Positions 7,506-12,817 of a stretch of DNA of 12,817 bases are shown piece by piece (position 1 is the stretch's first letter; each line of letters begins with the position of its first letter). The DNA is from JANQPX01 sp039028235. Lineage in GTDB: Bacteria > Pseudomonadota > Alphaproteobacteria > Geminicoccales > Geminicoccaceae. The position numbers and the translations under genes were made by a program. Below the pieces are notes generated by a model. It saw only the letters and a list, made by a program, of their open reading frames with translations, was not told the DNA's origin and did no database searches. The DNA is taken from contig JBCCIN010000111.1 in assembly GCA_039028235.1 (NCBI GenBank), positions 1-12,817 of the forward strand. The letters are read 5' to 3'.

Positions 7506-8659
7506 AGGAGCGGCTTTTCGAAGATCCGATAAGTCCGATAGGCTTCGGCGCCGAGCCCTTCAAGCACGCGGCGCATCGGCATATTGTCATCGAGAATCCA
7601 AGACATTTCGATCCGCTCGAACCCTTCGGCGACCAGCCCACGATGCAAGGATTTCAGCAGCAGGGGCAGAAGCGCCGATCCGATCATCGAGCCCTGGTGG
7701 CGCTGGCGTATACCCATGAGTGGCACGCGACAGCTCTTGAAGCGGTGCGTCTTCAAACGCCAGAGGAGCTTCGCCCAGCCGAAGGGCAGCAGCCTACCGT
7801 CCAGATCATCGATGATTTCGCAGAGATTAGGGAGGCAGATGATCATCGCTGCCGGCTCGCCGTCGACCTCGGCGATGTAGTTGAGAGCCGGGCGGACCAG
7901 TGGCCGCATGCCCTTGGCGATCTGGCGCATCTCCGCATCGGTGAACGGGATGAAGCCCCAATTGTTGGCCCAGGCGTCGTTGAAGATGTCGAGAACAACG
8001 CCGAGTTCCTCCTTGTAACGCTTCATCTCCACCGGGCGGACGCTGATTCGCGCCTCCTGGCCGATGCGCTCCAACATGCGTTCGCCACGGATCTGGATCG
8101 TCTCGTCGACGTCCATGGCATAGGCGAGAAGATCCTTAGCCGGCATGTATCCCTCGGCTTGCAGCCTTTCCGCCGCATAGTCGGGTGCAAACGGCATCAG
8201 CATCATTGCGGGATGCTCGAAGCCGTCTACCAGGAGGCCGCATTCCTCGTTGATCGACAGGTTGAAGGGACCGCGAATGCGCTTCATGCCCTGGTCCTTT
8301 AGCCAGGACTCCGCCGTTTCCAGGAGTCGATCGAAGACGGCCGGATCGTCCTCAGCATCGAGCAGGCCGAAATGGCCGGTGTCGTCTTTATATCGCTGCA
8401 AGTGCAACTGATCGACCTGCGCGCTGATCCTGCCCACCGGACGGCCGTTTCGAAATGCCAGCCAGTAGCGGCCCGTCGCGTGCTCGTAATAGGCGTTCTT
8501 GGCGCTGTTGAGGGTTTCATCGCGCTCGACGGCGAGTGGCGGAACATAGCCTCGCCAGGCCCTGTAGAGCTGGTTCGGCAGATCGATGAAGGCCTTCAGG
8601 CCGGATCGATCGGTCACCGGTCGTATGTCGATGGCACCGTTGGCCAGAGTTGTGGTCAT
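7502..8659 (-). CDS. Double-GNAT acyltransferase, bacterial ceramide synthase-like
   Basis: The protein has 385 residues and two GNAT-like halves. The first, about residues 65-175, includes YWLAFRNGRPVGRISAQVD and RGPFNLSINEECGLL. The second, about 205-380, includes the strand YIAEVDGEPAAMIICLPN, the acyl-CoA loop RQRHQGSMIGSAL (318-330) and the closing block SWILDDNMPMRRVLEGLG followed by YRTYRIFEKPL. Databases often mislabel this family 'dATP pyrophosphohydrolase'. It contains bCerS, the Caulobacter enzyme that N-acylates 3-oxosphinganine to make ceramide, so N-acylation of a long-chain base is a reasonable guess. The family is wide, however, and other acceptors are possible. It is cytoplasmic or membrane-peripheral, with no signal peptide or transmembrane helix. 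The ATG is at 8659 and the ribosome binding site is weak. The stop overlaps the TTG start of the nucleotidyltransferase gene, so the two form an operon. A candidate promoter lies at 8730-8758. Confidence 0.8.
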   Translation of the reverse strand: MTTTLANGAIDIRPVTDRSGLKAFIDLPNQLYRAWRGYVPPLAVERDETLNSAKNAYYEHATGRYWLAFRNGRPVGRISAQVDQLHLQRYKDDTGHFGLLDAEDDPAVFDRLLETAESWLKDQGMKRIRGPFNLSINEECGLLVDGFEHPAMMLMPFAPDYAAERLQAEGYMPAKDLLAYAMDVDETIQIRGERMLERIGQEARISVRPVEMKRYKEELGVVLDIFNDAWANNWGFIPFTDAEMRQIAKGMRPLVRPALNYIAEVDGEPAAMIICLPNLCEIIDDLDGRLLPFGWAKLLWRLKTHRFKSCRVPLMGIRQRHQGSMIGSALLPLLLKSLHRGLVAEGFERIEMSWILDDNMPMRRVLEGLGAEAYRTYRIFEKPLL

Positions 8660-8729
8660 CGAAATGCGGGTCTCGTCGGCTGTGCCGGAGGGCGGTCATG
8701 CATGCGCATTTGCTCGTCCGGCGGGCGGC

Positions 8730-8758
8730 AATCTAGAAGGTGAGGGAAGGGCCGGCAA
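8730..8758 (-). promoter_or_regulatory. Candidate sigma70 promoter for GNAT-nucleotidyltransferase operon
   Basis: On the minus strand TTGCCG (8753-8758) and TAGATT (8730-8735) are separated by 17 bases, each matching four of six consensus positions. They lie in the 119-base gap upstream of the GNAT gene and would give a leader of about 60 bases. The leader also contains the 8-base palindrome ATGCGCAT. This is inspection only. Confidence 0.35.
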
Positions 8759-8778
8759 GGTCAGCGACGAACGACGCC

Positions 8779-10248
8779 TCAGCGGTGGACGACGTCGACC
8801 ACCTCGAAGGCGAGGCTTGGAACCAGCACGTTTCTCACCTGCACATGGGATCGGTTGAGCTCGACCTCGTTCCAGGTCGGGTCCATGCCGATCCACTGGC
8901 CGTCGATCATCACTTCGACCCAGGCATGGCCGCCGAGGGAGGGGTTATCGTGGTCGCCGCCGTAGACGAAGCCGGAAACCTCGCGCGCCGGCAGACCCGC
9001 CGCACGTGCCAGCGTCACGAAAAGCTGGCTGTATTCGGTGCAGTCACCTGTACGATTGTCCAGGACGTCGAAGACGGATGTCGTGTGGTAGGCATAGGGA
9101 TTTTCCGGCACGTTCTCGATATAGCCGGTGACGAAGGATAGAATCGCTTGGGCCAAGACACGATCGTCGGCATTCTCACTCAGCGGTGCTCTGATCTTCT
9201 CAACCAACGCCTTCAGCCTTGGATGATCGGCCGGATGGCTGGACGTCGCTCGAAGGTAGTCCTCTTTCCGAACGTCGCCGGAAGGTGCCGGATGGTTGGC
9301 GATCTCGACGATCGCGGTCCTGTCGTCGAGATAGGTGACCCGCTGTGCGAAACCGTCGCGCACGACCTCGTCGATGGCCGCAGTCTCGCCGTCAACCTCC
9401 GCTTTCAGTGTCAGCCTATCGATGGCGGAAAGGCGTGCGAGCGGTCGATTCAGCGGCTTTTCGAACTCCGCGAAAAGATCCACCCGCTGATTGGGCGCCT
9501 GCGCGATGGCTTCGCTTTCGGCTCTGAATTCGATCGGGCCAATGAAAAGATTGACCGCTTCGCCATTTTGAAAGCCGGCTTTTGCCGAATATGAAAAATG
9601 GTCGCTCGACGCTTCCGTGTGCAGGGTCTGGAAATTGTGGTCGGCTCCCATGATCCGGCGCGTGCTGATCGCTTCCAGCTCATGGATAGATTTGGTGAAC
9701 AGCTGATGTGCGACGTCGATGTCCGTCGTTTCAATGCGCGCACCGATCTCTTGGCTTTCCGTCAGAAATCGATGAAGAGCGACATCCTCCTCGTCGCAAA
9801 GATGGCGGTCAACATCTGCCCAGATGCGGGTGATGCCCTCTTCCGCGAGTTCCAGGCCATCCTCCCGCTGCCGGTACGTAATGTGACGGTCGGCGTTGCG
9901 AAACATGCCATCTAGCAGCGGGTGGGGCGGTGCCGCATCAAAGCGTCTTACCTGTTCGATGGTTTCTTCCGTCTGTTCGAGCTTCAAGGTCATGGCGAGA
10001 CGAAGCGCGATCGACTCGCGGCCGCCGATGTCTGCATTCGACGTCTCGAACGTCATCATCGAGCGGGCATGACCGATCTTCCGATCTTCGAAATAGAGGC
10101 CATACCAGCGGGTTTCTCCAATTAACGGATGATCGGCAGAAAGGTGACAGGATGGTTCGGATGCGCTGACATCGACAGGGATCAGGCTGGAACCTGCGAA
10201 GCTAAGAAAAAGCAGCAGCAAGGCCCCGGCGAGGCCATGCCCTGACAT
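8779..10248 (-). CDS. Exported transglutaminase-like protein
   Basis: This 489-residue protein has an N-terminal signal peptide (hydrophobic ALLLLFLSFAGSS, likely cleaved near VSA-SEP), so it acts in the periplasm. The C-terminal quarter is a transglutaminase-like (cysteine-protease fold) domain. Catalytic Cys403 lies in RTGDCTEYSQLF, His441 in GGHAWVEV and Asp456 in GMDPTWNE, in the correct order and spacing. The N-terminal 300 residues are mostly beta-like and unrecognised. Proteins of this build may cleave or cross-link peptides, but their substrates are rarely known. The ATG at 10248 starts only 2 bases after the gnd stop (TGA-CC-ATG), which implies translational coupling; an in-frame TTG at 10263 is less likely. 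The gene ends 119 bases before the GNAT gene, which has its own candidate promoter. All catalytic residues are intact. Confidence 0.85.
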   Translation of the reverse strand: MSGHGLAGALLLLFLSFAGSSLIPVDVSASEPSCHLSADHPLIGETRWYGLYFEDRKIGHARSMMTFETSNADIGGRESIALRLAMTLKLEQTEETIEQVRRFDAAPPHPLLDGMFRNADRHITYRQREDGLELAEEGITRIWADVDRHLCDEEDVALHRFLTESQEIGARIETTDIDVAHQLFTKSIHELEAISTRRIMGADHNFQTLHTEASSDHFSYSAKAGFQNGEAVNLFIGPIEFRAESEAIAQAPNQRVDLFAEFEKPLNRPLARLSAIDRLTLKAEVDGETAAIDEVVRDGFAQRVTYLDDRTAIVEIANHPAPSGDVRKEDYLRATSSHPADHPRLKALVEKIRAPLSENADDRVLAQAILSFVTGYIENVPENPYAYHTTSVFDVLDNRTGDCTEYSQLFVTLARAAGLPAREVSGFVYGGDHDNPSLGGHAWVEVMIDGQWIGMDPTWNEVELNRSHVQVRNVLVPSLAFEVVDVVHR

Positions 10249-10250
10249 GG

Positions 10251-11666
10251 TCAGACCGACCAATCGTTGTGGAAGCTTCCCGCCTTGTCAGTACGCTCAA
10301 AGGTGTGGGCACCGAAATAGTCGCGCTGTGCCTGGATCAGATTGGCCGGCAGCTGAGCGGCGCGATAGCCGTCATAATAGGCAAGCGCCGAGCTGAAGGC
10401 CGGTAGCGGTACGCCGTGCTCGATCCCGAGTGCCGTGATCTCGCGCCAGGCGGGCTGGGCTCGCTGCAGGATGTCGGCGAAATACTGATCGAGCATGAGA
10501 TTGGGCAGGGCGATGTCCCGTTCGTAGGCCGCGCGCATGTGGTGCAGCAGGCGGGCGCGAATGATGCAACCGCCCCGCCAGATGCTGGCGATCTTCGCCT
10601 TGTCGAGCTGCCAGCCATGGCCGGCGGCGGCCGCATCCATAACGGCGAAGCCCTGTGCATAGGCGCAGATCTTGCTCGCCAGAAGGGCGAGTTCCAGCTG
10701 ATCGACGAAGCGGTCGACGTCCAGATCCAGAGGCTTGCCAGGGCCTCTTAGCCTGTCCGCCGCGGCCACACGCTCGCTCTTCATGGATGACAGCGTCCGC
10801 GCTTCGACAGCGGACGCGATAGTCGGTGCGGTGCTGCCGTAGTCGAGGGCAGCGCGCACCGCCCAGCCGCCGGTGCCTTTCTGGCCGGCGCGATCGAGGA
10901 TCACCTCGGCCATCGGCTTGCCGGTCTCGGGATCGGTCTTGCCGAGAATGTCGGCGGTGATCTCGATCAGATAGCTGTCGAGCTCGCCTTGGTTCCAGGC
11001 GGCGAAGGTCGTGCGCATCTCCGGGTAGGTAAGGGCAGCCGGTCCCTTCATCAGCGCATAAGCTTCGGCGATCAGCTGCATGTCGGCATATTCGATGCCG
11101 TTGTGCATCATCTTCACGAAATGCCCGGCGCCATCGCTGCCGATATGGGCATAGCAGGGCTCGTCGTCGACTTTGGCCGAGATCGCCTCGAAGACCGGGG
11201 CCACCCGAGCCAGTGCCTCACCATCGCCGCCTGCCATGATCGAGGGACCGTGGCGAGCCCCTTCTTCGCCGCCGGAGATGCCGGTGCCGACGAACAGGAT
11301 GCCTTTGTCGCGAAGGGCTTTTTCCCGGCGGATGGTGTCGCGATACTGTGCATTGCCGCCATCGACCAGCACGTCGCCGGGTTGCAGCAACGGGAGGAGC
11401 TGCTCGATCTGCTGGTCCACGGCATCACCCGCCTTGACCATCATCACGATCGCCCGCGGGCTCTTGATCGCCTGAACGAAGTCCGCAAGCTCGAACGTCG
11501 GCACCAAGGGGCGGCCCGAGGCCTCTGGCCCGTTGACGAAGGCCTTTGTGCGCTCTGCCGTTCGGTTGAAGACCGCGATCCGATAGCCGTGATCGGCGAT
11601 ATTGAGCGCCAGATTCTGGCCCATGACCGCGAGGCCGATGAGGCCGATATCTGCCTGTTCGTTCAT
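10251..11666 (-). CDS. gnd: 6-phosphogluconate dehydrogenase, decarboxylating
   Basis: This cytoplasmic enzyme of the oxidative pentose phosphate pathway converts 6-phosphogluconate and NADP+ to ribulose 5-phosphate, CO2 and NADPH. At 471 residues it is of the standard long (E. coli-type) length. The Rossmann loop is GLIGLAVMGQNLALN (8-22) and Asn34-Arg35-Thr36 fit NADP preference. Catalytic Lys185 and Glu192 lie in HFVKMMHNGIEYADMQ and match Lys183 and Glu190 of E. coli. The family signature ILDRAGQKGTGGW occupies 256-268, and the C-terminal substrate residues Arg448 and His454 are in QAQRDYFGAHTFER. I chose the ATG at 11666, which puts the Rossmann motif at the usual distance. The open frame continues 30 residues upstream, with an alternative ATG at 11699, but without family similarity. 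Its stop lies 2 bases before the transglutaminase gene. No zwf or pgl is adjacent. Confidence 0.97.
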   Translation of the reverse strand: MNEQADIGLIGLAVMGQNLALNIADHGYRIAVFNRTAERTKAFVNGPEASGRPLVPTFELADFVQAIKSPRAIVMMVKAGDAVDQQIEQLLPLLQPGDVLVDGGNAQYRDTIRREKALRDKGILFVGTGISGGEEGARHGPSIMAGGDGEALARVAPVFEAISAKVDDEPCYAHIGSDGAGHFVKMMHNGIEYADMQLIAEAYALMKGPAALTYPEMRTTFAAWNQGELDSYLIEITADILGKTDPETGKPMAEVILDRAGQKGTGGWAVRAALDYGSTAPTIASAVEARTLSSMKSERVAAADRLRGPGKPLDLDVDRFVDQLELALLASKICAYAQGFAVMDAAAAGHGWQLDKAKIASIWRGGCIIRARLLHHMRAAYERDIALPNLMLDQYFADILQRAQPAWREITALGIEHGVPLPAFSSALAYYDGYRAAQLPANLIQAQRDYFGAHTFERTDKAGSFHNDWSV

Positions 11667-11785
11667 GCTACCATCCGGACTCTTGGCGAGGAGGAACATG
11701 TCGCACAACCTGCGCGGCCGGGCAATCCTTCGGGATCGACGTCTTTCGTCTGGCATGCGGGCGCAGGTCGTCGGATAGTTCTCGC
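11667..11785. other. Divergent promoter region between gnd and ClpP-like gene
   Basis: These 119 bases separate two divergently read genes and must hold promoters for both. I see no hexamer pair worth naming on either strand. The only structures noticed are short GACG/CGTC repeats near 11738-11752. The ribosome binding sites for both genes are weak (GGAT for gnd, GGATAG for the plus-strand gene). Confidence 0.4.
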
Positions 11786-12682
11786 ATGACCTATCTTCGC
11801 GATCACTGGCATGGGCGACATGCCCTACCGCGCGCCTTCTGGATCAATTTCCTGATCCCCTTCCTGCTGATCGCGATGGGCGAACCCTGGATCCGACCGG
11901 CGGTGACGGGTGGCTCTACGGCAGAGGCCATGCTGGCATCGTTCTACATCGTGATCGCCCATGGCGTCATTCTCCCGTGGCAGGTCGTCGGGCTCTGGAG
12001 GAGCAGCCGGCGCCATCTGGAGGAGCGTGGTGATCTTGGCCTCGTCACCTTCGCTCAAGGCGCTCTCCTCATAGCATTGGTGACGGTGGCTGGCGCGACA
12101 ACGACGACGGTGCAGCGAATCGTCGGTTTTGGCGTTGATCCCGGCGAGCAGGAAAAACCTCAAGCACCCCGCTACGCCCTCACTGTCCTCAGCGACGACA
12201 GCCACTTGCCGGAGAAAGGTGCTGCCATTGTCATCGACGGGCCGTTCGACACGGGCCTCTCACGCGACCTAAAGGCATTGCTGGCAAAAACACCCGGGAT
12301 CGAAGCCGTGATTCTCAACAGCGATGGTGGCCGTGTCTTTGAAGCGCGGGGCGTCGCCAAGCAGATCGTCGAGAACGGGCTTAACACGTATGTCTTCGAT
12401 CACTGCCGCTCAGCTTGTACCGTCGCCTTCGTCGCTGGTGCCAGGCGAACGCTCGGTGAACATGGCCGGTTGGGATTCCACGGCTATCGCCTTGAGGGCG
12501 CCATACCCCTGACCGACCCGCTTGAGGAGCAGGCAAAAGATCGATCCTTTTTCCTTCAGCAGGGTTTGGAGGCGACATTCGTCACCCAGGCGTTCGCGAC
12601 GTCGCATGAAGCGATGTGGCACCCGGATATCGAACAGCTGCTACGCGCCGAGGTTGTGCACACGATTCTGGGAGATCGATAG
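11786..12682 (+). CDS. Membrane-anchored ClpP/crotonase-like periplasmic protein (COG3904 type)
   Basis: The 298-residue protein has three hydrophobic segments at about 18-31, 48-70 and 86-104. The basic loop WRSSRRHLEER lies between the second and third, which places that loop in the cytoplasm and the C-terminal domain (about 130-298) in the periplasm. That domain has the ClpP/crotonase-like pattern of COG3904-type proteins: a strand ending ILNSDGGRVFEARGVAKQI (176-194), then DHCRSACTVAF with a serine (Ser209) where ClpP has its nucleophile, and LGFHGY with His232 where ClpP has its catalytic histidine. Cys207 and Cys211 flank the serine and could form a disulfide in the periplasm. The function is unknown; a membrane-bound serine peptidase or a peptide-binding relative is possible. 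The ATG at 11786 fits the basic N-terminus. The gene ends just before a hairpin shared with a converging gene. Confidence 0.82.
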   Translation: MTYLRDHWHGRHALPRAFWINFLIPFLLIAMGEPWIRPAVTGGSTAEAMLASFYIVIAHGVILPWQVVGLWRSSRRHLEERGDLGLVTFAQGALLIALVTVAGATTTTVQRIVGFGVDPGEQEKPQAPRYALTVLSDDSHLPEKGAAIVIDGPFDTGLSRDLKALLAKTPGIEAVILNSDGGRVFEARGVAKQIVENGLNTYVFDHCRSACTVAFVAGARRTLGEHGRLGFHGYRLEGAIPLTDPLEEQAKDRSFFLQQGLEATFVTQAFATSHEAMWHPDIEQLLRAEVVHTILGDR

Positions 12683-12698
12683 GCAGAAGAATAGGAAA

Positions 12699-12730
12699 GG
12701 ATCGGAAGCGGTTTTTCCCGCCTCCGATCC
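12699..12730. terminator. Hairpin terminator between converging genes
   Basis: GGATCGGAAGCGG (12699-12711) can pair with CCGCCTCCGATCC (12718-12730), giving 13 pairs with one A:C mismatch and a loop of TTTTTC. On the minus strand the stem is followed by the T-rich TTTCCTATTCTTC, so it suits the leftward-reading partial gene. On the plus strand no T tract follows, but the hairpin lies 16 bases past the stop of the ClpP-like gene and could also stop that transcript. Confidence 0.6.
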
Positions 12731-12742
12731 GCTCTGGTGTGG

Positions 12743-12817
12743 CTATTGTGCCGCCTGGTTTTCGTCGGGGCTCGGCAGTGCTTGAGCCATTGCGATCGCC
12801 TGCTCGGCTTCGAGCGA
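12743..12817 (-). CDS. C-terminal end of an unidentified protein
   Basis: The minus strand is open from the window edge for 24 codons to a TAG at 12745-12743, ending in QALPSPDENQAAQ. The acidic, Gln/Ala-rich tail and GC-rich codon choice look coding, and the hairpin at 12699-12730 with a downstream T-rich stretch sits where its terminator should be. Too little is visible to name a family. The frame could be open by chance at this length, so the terminator position is the main support. Confidence 0.5.
   Translation of the reverse strand, partial: SLEAEQAIAMAQALPSPDENQAAQ

Noticed and set aside
7502..8659. Reading the GNAT protein as a dATP pyrophosphohydrolase
   Set aside because: No Nudix box or other pyrophosphohydrolase motif is visible; both halves look like GNAT folds.
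11667..11756. A 30-residue N-terminal extension of 6-phosphogluconate dehydrogenase
   Set aside because: The family starts a few residues before the Rossmann loop. The extension is Arg-rich and unlike any targeting sequence.
1..12817. Frequent CGATCG/GATCGAT words as a possible repeat family
   Set aside because: They are scattered inside coding sequence without regular spacing or shared flanks, and fit the codon bias of a GC-rich alphaproteobacterium.

Overview
The window is uniformly GC-rich, with compact gene spacing, several overlapping starts and stops, and protein families typical of Alphaproteobacteria. My best guess is a Hyphomicrobiales-, Rhizobiales- or Caulobacterales-like chromosome. 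I see no insertion sequence, phage gene, CRISPR array, tRNA or rRNA. It looks like an ordinary chromosomal segment carrying several small metabolic and envelope gene groups. The genus cannot be told from the sequence alone.

Left part (1-5819). A truncated minus-strand gene encodes an exported coiled-coil protein. Upstream of it on the same strand lies a MaoC-fold hydratase (675-1127). Reading away from that gene are a type II HAD hydrolase (1307-2020) and the two subunits of a hydantoinase/5-oxoprolinase-type enzyme, hyuA and hyuB (2086-5819). hyuA and hyuB overlap by ATGA and are certainly co-translated. The HAD gene lies 65 bases upstream and is probably in the same operon. No third small subunit of the acetone carboxylase type follows, so an ATP-dependent amidohydrolase or lactamase is the more economical reading.

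Centre (5952-8659). A LicC-like cytidylyltransferase on the plus strand runs head-on into a minus-strand operon. That operon holds a double-GNAT acyltransferase and a MobA-like nucleotidyltransferase, joined by a TTGA stop/start overlap. The GNAT protein resembles the family that contains the bacterial ceramide synthase bCerS of Caulobacter. From memory, the Caulobacter sphingolipid locus also contains a cytidylyltransferase (CpgD) that makes a CDP-activated head-group donor. The most interesting reading is therefore that this block is part of a sphingolipid or other lipid head-group pathway. The core genes (serine palmitoyltransferase, its acyl carrier protein, ceramide reductase) are not in the window, so this remains a hypothesis.

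Right part (8779-12817). 6-phosphogluconate dehydrogenase (gnd) is followed after 2 bases by an exported transglutaminase-like protein, an unusual pairing. Divergent from gnd is a three-helix membrane protein with a periplasmic ClpP/crotonase-like domain (COG3904 type). The last bases hold the C-terminal end of another minus-strand gene, with a hairpin terminator between the two converging genes.

Nothing here proves a wholly new system. The points most worth a second look are the GNAT/two-nucleotidyltransferase lipid module, the gnd-transglutaminase coupling, and the membrane-anchored ClpP-like protein.
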